Part shown: positions 10,177 to 20,138 of the stretch, one piece after another
How the letters are laid out: each line of letters starts with the position of its first letter
Numbering within the stretch: position 1 is the stretch's first letter
Assembly: GCA_900299195.1 (NCBI GenBank)
Contig: OMIX01000064.1
Coordinates: forward strand, 32,109 to 96,108
DNA length: 64,000 bases
Source: Deltaproteobacteria bacterium
Lineage (GTDB): Bacteria; Bdellovibrionota; FAC87; UBA2466
Direction: 5' to 3'
Notes under the pieces: generated by a model
Databases searched by the model: none
The model's input: the letters and a program-made list of their open reading frames with translations, nothing else
What the model was told of the DNA's origin: nothing
Position numbers and translations under genes: made by a program

Positions 10177-11859
10177 CTAGGATTTAGGAAAAATTGATGT
10201 ATCTAAGGAATGCGATGAAAGAGCCTTTTTGTAATTTTTGTAACCTAAAATAATAAACCCAAGTTGAAGAGCGACATAACTCGACACCCAACCCATCCCA
10301 CCGGAACCGAAGCCGTAAGAATGCAATCCCACTCCCAAAACAAAGTTAACGCCGTACCAAGCCATGAGCACGCCTAAAAACGAAATCACCGTCGTAGCAG
10401 CAAACCCAAACCCTTTTAACCAACCGGTGAATCGACCGTGAAGCACGGCTAAATAAAACAGCAAGGCTATCAACGCCCAGACTTCTTTGGGATCCCAACC
10501 CCAAAATCTTCCCCAAGAATAATCAGCCCAAACGCCACCCAAGATAGTCCCAGCCGCTAACAACACGACCCCTATTTGCATCGCACGATACATATACAAA
10601 GAATAGTTTTGAATATGAGTGGTAGAGGTAGGACGAAATACATAATATCCCATCACCACATTACCAAGACACAATGAAAGAGCAAAAGCTGCGTAGCTCA
10701 GAGTGATGGTTAACACATGGATGGTTAACCAGTAATTACTCCGAAGGACTGGCTCCAGAGGATTAATTGAGGGATCTAAAACAAACGGAAGATTATCGGC
10801 TAACACCAGTCCCACAATAGAAAACACAGTCGCAGCCGTGGGTACCACACTATTTTTATAAGCCATCCAAACAAAAAGAGAAAATAGAACGCAGCCCCAA
10901 GTCACCCAAATAACAGACTCATACATATTTGTTACTGGGGGCCTTCCAGCAATCAAACAACGCAAAGTAAATCCGTAAGTGTGAACTAGGAGCCCTAAAA
11001 TCACAGCTCCCAATCCAAGATTTTGAAACATTTTTCTTTTTCCCACGATAAAAACCATTAAAAAAATGAACCCAACCGTATAAAGTCCCCACGACACTCG
11101 AAAAGGACGTAATCGATTGTAGTGAATTTCCCGTTTTAAAACCGATTTTTCTGGGTAACTACCTTTGGCCATGTCCTCGGACAGCATGGAGATCAATCGA
11201 GGCACACTGGCGTTCCACCCTTGAGCATTTTTATTCAGAAATGCTTCGACCGATTCCTTCAATGTAATGGCAAATCTCTCAGTGACATCTGAAGCATAAG
11301 GAAGCCCCCCTTGGGTATTCAAGTTAGTAATGGGGTACCAACTTGCGGAAATCCCCTCGGGATTTGGAAGAATGGCAAACGCCTGACCGGTGAAAATTTC
11401 ACCTATTAGTCCCAACTGATTTTCAACCGTAACAGCTTTCTTCTCTAAATCGGATAAGCGTTCCCTGTTCCTCGATTTGGTGGCCGCCGACTTCAGAATT
11501 CTTTTGAGTCCTTCGTTATCTTGCAGTTGATTAAATGAGAAATAATTTTTATCATCCCCAAGTCCCATTTCCGCTTTTAATGGCTTGTAGGTCACCCGAA
11601 TGATCTCTTCATTTTCCCACTCTCGATCAAAATTAAACAACCAACCGACCAAGCACTCCACTGCCCCTTTACCCTTCCAGCTCTTTTTGCCAGTCACAAA
11701 CTGTAAAGACTCCGAAGCAAACGTATCGAGCGGTTTAATTCGTCCACGATGTTGAATCGCTATTTGTCCAAGGCTTTCAAAATTAAAGCCAGGCCGATCT
11801 TCAACTGAGCCAAAAATTACTAGAGGAAAAAGAATGATGAAAAACAACAAACGGTTCAT
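10177..11859 (-). CDS. ccsA: Cytochrome c biogenesis protein CcsA/ResC (system II)
   Basis: WADYSWGRFWGWDPKEVWALIALLFYLAVLHGR haem-handling WWD motif, multiple TM segments; overlaps ResB gene by 4 nt. Confidence 0.93.
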   Translation of the reverse strand: MNRLLFFIILFPLVIFGSVEDRPGFNFESLGQIAIQHRGRIKPLDTFASESLQFVTGKKSWKGKGAVECLVGWLFNFDREWENEEIIRVTYKPLKAEMGLGDDKNYFSFNQLQDNEGLKRILKSAATKSRNRERLSDLEKKAVTVENQLGLIGEIFTGQAFAILPNPEGISASWYPITNLNTQGGLPYASDVTERFAITLKESVEAFLNKNAQGWNASVPRLISMLSEDMAKGSYPEKSVLKREIHYNRLRPFRVSWGLYTVGFIFLMVFIVGKRKMFQNLGLGAVILGLLVHTYGFTLRCLIAGRPPVTNMYESVIWVTWGCVLFSLFVWMAYKNSVVPTAATVFSIVGLVLADNLPFVLDPSINPLEPVLRSNYWLTIHVLTITLSYAAFALSLCLGNVVMGYYVFRPTSTTHIQNYSLYMYRAMQIGVVLLAAGTILGGVWADYSWGRFWGWDPKEVWALIALLFYLAVLHGRFTGWLKGFGFAATTVISFLGVLMAWYGVNFVLGVGLHSYGFGSGGMGWVSSYVALQLGFIILGYKNYKKALSSHSLDTSIFPKS

Positions 11860-13721
11860 TTGGGTTGCCCCTTTCTTTTAAAGAGCAAAGATAAATATTG
11901 TGGATTCATATAAAACATCACCAAAATCCCTAAAACCATAATAAGTGAACCCCAGTACTTAATTTGTCTTCCGGGATCAAAGTTAACTGAAAAAACGGAG
12001 ACTGGAGGTCGCCCATCCTCTAAAGAGTAACTCGCCTGATAGAAAGTATAGCCTCCATACTTTATAGGTTCATTCATGCTAATGTTAGCTTTTCTCTCTA
12101 CTCCTTGGCTTGCATCTTTTACTATTACATCGCTCTCATAACTGGCGGCTTTGGTGGTTCCCGGGTCGTTCCCTATTTTGAATTTTTCAAGATAAAGGTA
12201 AAAAGGCAGGTTGAGCTTCTTCTTAGTAAATTGAACAAAAAGTTCTCGTCCCCCTACGTTCAGTAACTTTCCCTGTCCTTCAAATAGCCACCACCCCGAG
12301 CTTTCTTCGCTTTTGCTATCCGAGCTGATTCCCCTTCTGGGTTGAGTTAAATGAATTGCGCTTAAGTAATTATCTCCACTTCCAGAAATATATTCAATGG
12401 ATCTAGGAACAGTTTCGTCGACAGAATGAGGAAGCCATTCTTGAATTTTAAACTGTAAATCCATCCAGCCCGTTGGGGTGACAACCCCCGGCTTAATTTC
12501 TCCTTGAGCTTTGGTTTGCCCGTCTTTCCCCTGCGTGCGATAAAAAAGCTGAGTCCCCTCTGCATTTTGCGCAAAAGCCAAATGGCCCCTTTGATTACCT
12601 ACAATCGCTAAAGAAGGATTATGGGATTTGGGAACTTCCATTCTAAACTTGATTCCCAAAGTTGTTTTCTTGCTATGAGCACCATGAAGGGTGGAGAACT
12701 CAGGAAAGTTAGCAAAAATCGTGTGTTTCTCCGTGGACTCTGGATCTGTCTGTCCCTTCTTTCTCACCGTAAGATGTACAGCAGGGTTCACAGGTTCGTT
12801 AGATCGACTCACCAATCGATTGTTTTCGACCACGGCATAAGGGAAATACTCATCCACTTTGACTTCAAACTCACTGCCGGCAAATCCCACAAATCCTTTG
12901 CGGGCTTCTGCAATTGGAACTCTAAATTCTTTTGACCGAGCCATGGCAATTAAAAACCCTAAAGTTGAAGTTTCTTTCTTAACGGCCTGGGCTTGAAAAA
13001 ACTTTTTTTGTTCTTCTCCATTATGAAGAACCTGAAATGAAATCAGCGCAGGGCCTAAGTTGACTTCGGTAGGTTTAGACGGGTGCTGTGAGACAATCGC
13101 CTCTTCCAAGTTAAATCTTGAATTGAACAACTCTAATTTGAGAGAAGGCGCACCCACGCCCTCCAAAGGACTGGTAACTAATCTTCGCTCTGCAATCGCC
13201 CTTGGAATAAATTGATCGATAATTAAACCCTCTTCTTTGCCCACTTCTAAAGTTAAAATCTGGGCTTGTTTCTCTCGATAACTTTCTCGAATCGGGTATT
13301 CCTTCTTGATGTTATTAGCTTCATCGGCCACGGTCAGAACCATTTCGTTCAGAGTCACTTCATTTTCCTGAGTGGCTTCCGTAATCGGCATGTTAGCATC
13401 CACTCCGAATTTTTGAGTGACTACCGAACCTAACAAAAGAACAATAATTCCTAAGTGAGTTAGGACAAATCCAGTTTGGCTTTTCTTCCAAGGGTAACGA
13501 ATTAAAGCCGCGCAGAGCACGTTAAGACCGAGTAGAAATAAAACCCCCGCAAACCAAGGCGTTCCATAAACTAAAACATGAACAGCTCGGGTTCCATATA
13601 AAGATTCAAGACAAGTAGCTACGGTGAGTACACTGGCCAGTAGCAAAATAGAAATAACGGCCAACTTCAAAGATGCGAAAAACTTAAATAACGGCGTTTT
13701 AAACATATCAACCTCGCTCAA
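11856..13721 (-). CDS. resB: ResB-like cytochrome c biogenesis protein
   Basis: LKLAVISILLLASVLTVATCLESLYGTRAVHVLVY N-terminus; YGGYTFYQASY motif; coupled to ccsA. Confidence 0.9.
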   Translation of the reverse strand: MSEVDMFKTPLFKFFASLKLAVISILLLASVLTVATCLESLYGTRAVHVLVYGTPWFAGVLFLLGLNVLCAALIRYPWKKSQTGFVLTHLGIIVLLLGSVVTQKFGVDANMPITEATQENEVTLNEMVLTVADEANNIKKEYPIRESYREKQAQILTLEVGKEEGLIIDQFIPRAIAERRLVTSPLEGVGAPSLKLELFNSRFNLEEAIVSQHPSKPTEVNLGPALISFQVLHNGEEQKKFFQAQAVKKETSTLGFLIAMARSKEFRVPIAEARKGFVGFAGSEFEVKVDEYFPYAVVENNRLVSRSNEPVNPAVHLTVRKKGQTDPESTEKHTIFANFPEFSTLHGAHSKKTTLGIKFRMEVPKSHNPSLAIVGNQRGHLAFAQNAEGTQLFYRTQGKDGQTKAQGEIKPGVVTPTGWMDLQFKIQEWLPHSVDETVPRSIEYISGSGDNYLSAIHLTQPRRGISSDSKSEESSGWWLFEGQGKLLNVGGRELFVQFTKKKLNLPFYLYLEKFKIGNDPGTTKAASYESDVIVKDASQGVERKANISMNEPIKYGGYTFYQASYSLEDGRPPVSVFSVNFDPGRQIKYWGSLIMVLGILVMFYMNPQYLSLLFKRKGQPK

Positions 13722-13722
13722 T

Positions 13723-14784
13723 TTACGAGATAGGGCTTAATTTAGCGCAAACTCCGCTCGTTGTTCTCCATTCTTGCTGAGAAGACCAAAACTCTTTTTT
13801 TACAAACATCAGTCCCGTTTTTATCTTCTCATCTCGAGGATCTTCCATCCAAGAAACCAATTCCCCCACTTCTTTACTATCAGCGAAAAATAGCAAGGGC
13901 TTGGAGGAATCTAAATCACTATCCCCCCATAGAGTAACACGTTGTAGCTTCCGATTCACCTGACCGTAAGTAAAAATTCGCTCCACGACCTCTTGACCAG
14001 GATAACAGCCTTTGTTTCTAGCCACAGCCTCATTAAAATTTCCCTCTAAAATGATATCTTTTTCACTCAGTTCGTTCCCCGACCAGGGTACAGCGGCCTC
14101 AAGTCTAAAAAATTCAAACAAACGGCGTCCCAATAAGAAATGTCCATTTTCTAACCATTTCTTGAGAAAGAAAACTGCCCGAGAGCGGTCCATGACCGTC
14201 CAGAATAAGGACGAACGACGAACATCCTTCCAGCTGAGAAGCTTTTCACCCCAACATTCTACGCGCTGCAAACTTAAGGGGCCGGTTAGGTCGTTGAGCC
14301 CTAAGTCGTGGGATAAAACACCTTTTGGATTCCAAATCCCTAAAACTGCATATTCCTTTGCAAGATCTCTAACAGAAAACTGCTCTGCAAAATGAAACTG
14401 TTCAATGTGTTCTAAAACTCGTTCTTTTTTTTCAAGCGAAATCAAAAAATGAAAGGTTTCAGAATCTATTTTGTGGAAAACTCCAAGAGCAACCACCCCG
14501 CCTCTTCCTGTTAAAAAGGCTCCATGAACGACTTGATTCACGCCAAGTCCCTTAAATTGGACTGTGGTCATTCGTTGAAGATAATCTTCGGCATCTTTTC
14601 CATGAATCTCAATCACAACGTGGTCAGTCAAATCAAACAGACCGCCTTTTGATTGAGCCAAAGAAAACTCTTCTTGATAGCTTTTTAATTCCCAGGGAAC
14701 TAGAGCTCCTTGAAAAAAACAGGTGCTTTTAGGCACACAAAGTTGGGAGGTCAAAGTTATTGCTTGATCTTGGTTTTTCGACAT
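13723..14784 (-). CDS. ygfZ: Folate-binding YgfZ/GcvT-like protein
   Basis: NKGCYPGQEVVERIFTYGQVNRKLQR (K-G-C-Y-x-G-Q-E motif of YgfZ). Confidence 0.85.
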   Translation of the reverse strand: MSKNQDQAITLTSQLCVPKSTCFFQGALVPWELKSYQEEFSLAQSKGGLFDLTDHVVIEIHGKDAEDYLQRMTTVQFKGLGVNQVVHGAFLTGRGGVVALGVFHKIDSETFHFLISLEKKERVLEHIEQFHFAEQFSVRDLAKEYAVLGIWNPKGVLSHDLGLNDLTGPLSLQRVECWGEKLLSWKDVRRSSLFWTVMDRSRAVFFLKKWLENGHFLLGRRLFEFFRLEAAVPWSGNELSEKDIILEGNFNEAVARNKGCYPGQEVVERIFTYGQVNRKLQRVTLWGDSDLDSSKPLLFFADSKEVGELVSWMEDPRDEKIKTGLMFVKKEFWSSQQEWRTTSGVCAKLSPIS

Positions 14785-15104
14785 GATTCGCACTCACATT
14801 GGGATCGAAGTTGTTCAAAGGTGAAAATCCCTGTGTTGTGCCCATCGCTCCAATCTATCTGGAGTGCATATCTTCCGACCGTTTCCATTTTTTTGGGCTT
14901 GATGTCTGCGGGAACCATCTCATCTTTTAAAATTTTTTCTCGGGTCCACTCGTCGATACAATTGGCACAACGGCAGCTTAAGCGAATATTTCGGACATGA
15001 TAAATGGAGTCGTGGCCATCATTCCAACTAATCCCCAACAGATCGGCTCCTAATTGTCGCAAACTCATTGGAGCCAAAGGTATTTTCGTGGGTTCTACTG
15101 CCAT
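14757..15104 (-). CDS. DUF971 (gamma-butyrobetaine hydroxylase-like N-terminal) domain protein
   Basis: LGISWNDGHDSIYHVRNIRLSCRCANCIDEWT...IDWSDGHNTGIFTFEQLRSQCECESC, cysteine pattern of DUF971. Confidence 0.85.
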   Translation of the reverse strand: MAVEPTKIPLAPMSLRQLGADLLGISWNDGHDSIYHVRNIRLSCRCANCIDEWTREKILKDEMVPADIKPKKMETVGRYALQIDWSDGHNTGIFTFEQLRSQCECESCRKTKIKQ

Positions 15105-16174
15105 TCTAAAGTAAGTGGCTTAAATTGCCCTGCGCTTTGAGCTTGAAATACTGAAAGCTGAGCAGCCACATCTCCTGCAAGTTTTTTGTAAAGTTTAGAA
15201 ACTTCAGACTCTGGATGAGCCGAAACAATCGGAGTTCCTTTGTCGCCACCTTCTGCGACTCGAGGATCGAGAGGAATAGCCCCGAGTAACGAGACCCCCA
15301 TCTCTTGTGCCATTTTCTCCCCCCCACCCTTTCTAAAGATCGGGGTGACTTCACTGCAATGGCCACAAATAAACCCTGACATGTTCTCGATGACACCTAA
15401 AATAGGAACCTTCACGTTCTGGAACATGCGAAGCCCTTTTCGAGCATCAATTAAGCTTACTTCTTGTGGAGTCGTGACTATCAAAGCCCCGGAGACGGGA
15501 GCACTTTGTGAAATGGAGAGTTGAGCATCACCCGTTCCAGGAGGCATGTCGATTAATAAATAATCGAGTTCACCCCAATTCACTTGGGTTAAAAACTGAG
15601 TGAGGGCTCCATGAATCATGGGACCTCTCCAAACGACGGGTTGATTTTCTGGGACCAGAAACCCCATAGACATCACTTTGATTCCGTCTTTCACTACCGG
15701 CTCGATTCTTCCAGCCTCAGTCACGGGTTTTTCTTTGGTTCCGATCATCATAGGAATGCTAGGACCATAAATATCAGCATCTAACAATCCAACCCGAGCC
15801 CCGGTTTCAGCCAATGCAACAGCTAAATTAAGAGTCACCGTGCTTTTTCCAACTCCGCCCTTGCCACTGGCAACTGCAATGACATTTCTAACTCCAGGAA
15901 TGCTAATTCGATTACTTTGGGTGCCGGTAGAGCGAACATTGGCGGTCATTGTTACATCTACTTCTGTCACACCAGCCAACGCCTTAACTTTCTCTAGGCA
16001 TTGAGTCTTTAGTTGATCTTTAACAGGACATGCCGGAGTCGTCAGTTCAACATCAAAACTGACCTTCCCCCCACTGATTTTTAAATTTTTAACAAAACCT
16101 AAAGAGACAATATCTCGATGGAGGTCGGGATCGTAAACCTCAGCCAAAACTTTGAGAATGGCCCCTTCAGTCAC
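15095..16174 (-). CDS. mrp: Mrp/NBP35 family iron-sulfur carrier ATPase
   Basis: VIAVASGKGGVGKSTVTLNLAVALAETGARVGLLDADIYGPSIPMM deviant Walker A; N-terminal MIP18-like domain. Start is my inference: GTG at 16174 (VTEGAILKVLAEVYDPDLHRDIVSLG) rather than 16390. Confidence 0.92.
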   Translation of the reverse strand: MTEGAILKVLAEVYDPDLHRDIVSLGFVKNLKISGGKVSFDVELTTPACPVKDQLKTQCLEKVKALAGVTEVDVTMTANVRSTGTQSNRISIPGVRNVIAVASGKGGVGKSTVTLNLAVALAETGARVGLLDADIYGPSIPMMIGTKEKPVTEAGRIEPVVKDGIKVMSMGFLVPENQPVVWRGPMIHGALTQFLTQVNWGELDYLLIDMPPGTGDAQLSISQSAPVSGALIVTTPQEVSLIDARKGLRMFQNVKVPILGVIENMSGFICGHCSEVTPIFRKGGGEKMAQEMGVSLLGAIPLDPRVAEGGDKGTPIVSAHPESEVSKLYKKLAGDVAAQLSVFQAQSAGQFKPLTLEWQ

Positions 16175-16346
16175 TTGATTGGATTCTTTATTCTTAAAAA
16201 ACACGCCTGTTTCTAGCTCGATTTCAAGCAAAAGAAAAGTCCCCTTTGGAGAATAAGATACCCAATCAAGAATATTAACGCGTAGCGCACTTAATGCCCA
16301 ATTTTCAACTACTTGAGACCAGCCTAAACAGTTAAAATAATGGGAT

Positions 16347-18146
16347 ATGAAAAATCCATTCTTTTCAATTGTTGCCGCTTTCCTTTTCACTTTTAGCTTT
16401 TATCTTTATCCCAATCCGGTCGATTGCAAGCCTTCCTTGGCGAAACTTGCCGTCCAGGCCCGAGACAAAAATCTGGCTAGTGATCCAGTGGCCCTTCTCA
16501 CCGCAGAAGAGGGACTCATCAAGTCGGGCCCCATTTTCAAACGTTGGGATCCTGAACTTGCGACTAGCATTTACTCCACTGTGGCCGAACCCCGAAAAGA
16601 TGGTTCCGTTCCGTGGGTTCCCAAAAATGCCAAAGCCGTGGTTATTTTTTTACATGGCTCGGGAACCGCAAAAGCCAGTGGAAAAAACTTCGCTGAGAAT
16701 CAAAATATACTTAGGCCCGCAGGCATTGCAGGAATTTCACTCGATTTACCGTTCCATGGAGACAACAAAGGCAGCGAAAAGTTAAAAAACATGGATGGAT
16801 TCATGGATTGGATGCACCAGTTTGTCGAAAAAGTAAAAAAAGAGGCTGATGCTACAGGAAAAAAAATTCCCATCTACATGATGGGGCACAGTTTTGGTCC
16901 CGGCGTCATTCAAGAATATGTGGAGAGATACCCCAAAGATTTAAAAGATTTTCTTTTGATGTCACCTGCAGGGGATTTTCACCCTGCCTTAAAATACACT
17001 TATGAAAAAATTACTACTCCAGGCGAAAAGTTTTTAGAGGGAGAGCCCATTGTTGAAAATGCTGCTGGAGGAGAATGGGCTGGGCAACTCGATGGACAAT
17101 TCACTTGGCCCAAACGTGGGCCGTTCGATCGAATGCCAGGAAGACTGTTAATTGGAGAATTGGATGAGTGGTGGCCTGGAAACAAGGAGCTTGCCAGAAA
17201 GGTAGGGGTAGAACAACCTTATGAGTTTAACCAGCCACTTGAGTATTTCAGAAAAAAATATCCTGGAATGAAAATTACAACCATTCCAAATGTAGGGCAC
17301 ATGCTGTTTAATGCCACTGCCGCTAATGGAAGAAATTTGGTACGCGAAAGTATTTTTGACATGGTCGGAATTCCGGAAACAGACAGAAATCCCCCCGGAG
17401 TACCAGTATCCCCCAGCGAACGAATCGCATTGCTCTATCAGAGCTCTCCCGTATTTAGACAGTGGATTGGAAATCGTTATCCCTATTCTTTCCGTGATGA
17501 ATTCAGAGTAAATGGAGTTCTTAAAGATTGGGAAAATGCTAAATACCAAGCTTGGAGAAGCGTGCTCGAACGATTGTCACAGGAGCACCCCGAATTTGCG
17601 CGCTCACGAGGCTATTCTTTGGCCATTGCTCAACAAAAAGCCTCAGCCAAGGAACCGAACTTAGATGCAGTCACAAAAAAATTACAACATGACTTAGTGA
17701 GTTATCTAACTGGGACGGAGAAACAGAAAGCAGATATTCTTGCTCAACCCGATAGTGAAATCCCAAAACCTTTGAAACTGCAGGCCTCAGCCGTCGACAA
17801 GGGGTGGGCTCCCACGAAATCAGGAGCCACCGGGCCCGTCACACTGGCTTCATTTTTAGAAAAAATTAAAGCCAAAGGGGCCACAAAAATTGAAAGCACC
17901 TCATTAGAAAGTAAAGGGGTCAGGCTGTCTTACGAGGTGGAAGGTAAGCAATATGAAAACTACGTTTTAGATTACTCCCCGCAGGAATTGGAAAAAAAGG
18001 TCTATGAACTTTACTTGAAAGCTTATGAAAGAAATCATTTTGCTGCTCCCGGAGATACAATAGAAATTTTAGATGAAGGAATTCTCTGGAAGTTCTCAGC
18101 CAAGGACAAAGCCAACGTAACCATGTTACAGGTCAGCCCACATTGA
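16347..18146 (+). CDS. Secreted alpha/beta-hydrolase fold protein with long C-terminal extension
   Basis: Signal-like N-terminus; VVIFLHGSGTAKASG oxyanion region; IYMMGHSFGPGVIQEY nucleophile elbow GHSxG. Confidence 0.75.
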   Translation: MKNPFFSIVAAFLFTFSFYLYPNPVDCKPSLAKLAVQARDKNLASDPVALLTAEEGLIKSGPIFKRWDPELATSIYSTVAEPRKDGSVPWVPKNAKAVVIFLHGSGTAKASGKNFAENQNILRPAGIAGISLDLPFHGDNKGSEKLKNMDGFMDWMHQFVEKVKKEADATGKKIPIYMMGHSFGPGVIQEYVERYPKDLKDFLLMSPAGDFHPALKYTYEKITTPGEKFLEGEPIVENAAGGEWAGQLDGQFTWPKRGPFDRMPGRLLIGELDEWWPGNKELARKVGVEQPYEFNQPLEYFRKKYPGMKITTIPNVGHMLFNATAANGRNLVRESIFDMVGIPETDRNPPGVPVSPSERIALLYQSSPVFRQWIGNRYPYSFRDEFRVNGVLKDWENAKYQAWRSVLERLSQEHPEFARSRGYSLAIAQQKASAKEPNLDAVTKKLQHDLVSYLTGTEKQKADILAQPDSEIPKPLKLQASAVDKGWAPTKSGATGPVTLASFLEKIKAKGATKIESTSLESKGVRLSYEVEGKQYENYVLDYSPQELEKKVYELYLKAYERNHFAAPGDTIEILDEGILWKFSAKDKANVTMLQVSPH

Positions 18147-18288
18147 AAGGGGTCAGTCGACTTTCAATATTGAAAGGTCGGCAAGGAGAACCTTCTCCTA
18201 GGGTGTAAGTGAACTTTCAATATCGTTACTCTGCTTAATACAAAAAGCCTGCGGCCCCTTTCAATATTGAAAGTCGACTGACCCCTTT
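18146..18288. repeat. Inverted-repeat element (32-bp perfect terminal inverted repeats, GGGGTCA motif), MITE/REP-like
   Basis: AAAGGGGTCAGTCGACTTTCAATATTGAAAGG at 18146-18177 is the exact reverse complement of 18257-18288; internal hairpin AGGAGAA-CC-TTCTCCT at 18184-18199; fills the gap between two convergent stop codons. Confidence 0.85.
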
Positions 18289-18292
18289 TCCC

Positions 18293-19918
18293 TCAATGAG
18301 TTTTCATAACGCACTCGTCGATTGTGCTAAAGGGTCCTGCGGTTAATCCTTCGTGATCAATCGGAGAGACATACCAATCGCTTCCTCCCCAGAAACAAAC
18401 CCCTTTTGAAGTGGAGTGTTGTGTAGCCTTCAAACAATCTTTAAATTCTGTAATGGAAGAACCGCCTAAATATCCATAATCGGGACGACCAGGAACTGTG
18501 CCAGTATAAAGAGTGGGTTTCCATCCATTCAGCCCTGTGCGGCTACAGATGACACCAAATTCTGGATTCGATGCCGCCACTGCCGTCTTGCACTCTTCCA
18601 AGGAAGTCATCGGATTTTGACCCAACAGCCCCTTCGGGGTTTGACTATAATCTTTATAGCCGCCCCCACCGGCCACCGCTTTTAAATAATAAGGTCGATA
18701 CAATCCTTGTCCAAGAGGCTTACAATCAAAATACGATTTAGGTTCATCCTCTCGAAAGGTTGTTCGAAAAATCTTTGCGTTTTTTAAGGTGGGATTTAGA
18801 TATCGATTATCCACCATTTCGTGACGTAATTCTGGATAGCGTTTCTCATCGTACGGATGAAAACTAAAAATACCGTCCATTCCCCAAACTTGCCCATAAA
18901 GATAGAGATCAAAGTAGAAATCACTCACCAAACGACTCGAATCTTTGTGACAACGCATGCACGAATCATCGTTTACCTCTATCAGACCTGCCATATAACG
19001 ATTGGGTACAATGGAAAGACGACTGAGAGTTGATGCAGCATAGGTTTTCTTTTGGCCATTGCTTTTCCAAACCGCTCCATAAGCCGAACGAAACTGGGTT
19101 GTTTTAAGGAGTTCTCTGACTAAAGCATCATCGCCAAATTCAGGCAGCACATCGATATAGCCATCCTGCTGAAATATCTCACTTAGCTTTTCCTTAGCTT
19201 TAAGTGAAGCAGGTTTTAATGTGGTATTGTCCTCTAAGAATTCCACCATCGATTTCAAAGCTGGGGAAGAGATCCATTGGGGTCGATGCATTTTGATAGC
19301 TTTAGATAAATCTAAGGCTCGAGGAAAAGGGCGATAAACATTCATAGCCCAACCTGTGGAATACCGAGTACGAGTTCTAATTTCAACGGGGAGAAGATCA
19401 GTTCCCTCTTTTATAAAAAGAACCTCACCGAAAACAGTTCCTGCATAATATTCCCATTTCCACTCCGGACGACTAGCATTCATGATAACCGTCTTAATCG
19501 GAATCGTTTTAACTTCCCCTCCTTCTAAAGGAAAATTGACAAAATTCACGACCTGAAGATTGGTGGATTCGTCAGTTCCAGCGGTCGTGCTAAATGGAAA
19601 TTGCCAACGACGATTGGAGCGATCGTGTAAACCACTAATAATACTTTCGGGTGCCGCAACCAAATCAGGCCACTTATCATTTGAACTGGCGCCGATTGAA
19701 TCCTGATAAGAACGTAACATTACGGTATCGTCGTACCAAAGCGTTTGATGACTCATAAGAATCTTTGAAATCTTAGGATCATTCACTTGAGGCAAAGCCG
19801 CTCGGATCGTGTTGAGTTTTTCAGTAGGCATGATCAGAGTGTCAAGAGATGTTGCGATGAGTTGGCCCGTTGACACAATAAAAAACAGAACCCAGAAAGT
19901 TTTATTCAATGAGTGCAT
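18293..19918 (-). CDS. Secreted protein with a single CxxCH haem-binding motif
   Basis: N-terminal signal-like helix; DDSCMRCHKDSSRLVSDF. Confidence 0.6.
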   Translation of the reverse strand: MHSLNKTFWVLFFIVSTGQLIATSLDTLIMPTEKLNTIRAALPQVNDPKISKILMSHQTLWYDDTVMLRSYQDSIGASSNDKWPDLVAAPESIISGLHDRSNRRWQFPFSTTAGTDESTNLQVVNFVNFPLEGGEVKTIPIKTVIMNASRPEWKWEYYAGTVFGEVLFIKEGTDLLPVEIRTRTRYSTGWAMNVYRPFPRALDLSKAIKMHRPQWISSPALKSMVEFLEDNTTLKPASLKAKEKLSEIFQQDGYIDVLPEFGDDALVRELLKTTQFRSAYGAVWKSNGQKKTYAASTLSRLSIVPNRYMAGLIEVNDDSCMRCHKDSSRLVSDFYFDLYLYGQVWGMDGIFSFHPYDEKRYPELRHEMVDNRYLNPTLKNAKIFRTTFREDEPKSYFDCKPLGQGLYRPYYLKAVAGGGGYKDYSQTPKGLLGQNPMTSLEECKTAVAASNPEFGVICSRTGLNGWKPTLYTGTVPGRPDYGYLGGSSITEFKDCLKATQHSTSKGVCFWGGSDWYVSPIDHEGLTAGPFSTIDECVMKTH

Positions 19919-20138
19919 TTGAACCTCTGTTTTTAACGCTTATTTTCTTAGCGTAGCAGTAAAAGCCAAAAACTAGCCCACGGTTATTTGTTTGGTGTTC
20001 ACATCAGTTAAGAGGAAGCCATCTCGGTCGCTCATTCTAAAACTACTTAACGTAAAATAATTAAGTGGGAATCACTTAGCTAAGAACTTATCAGCGGGTC
20101 CTGTTCAAGGGATTATCGCTATTTATTAGGGAGAATCT

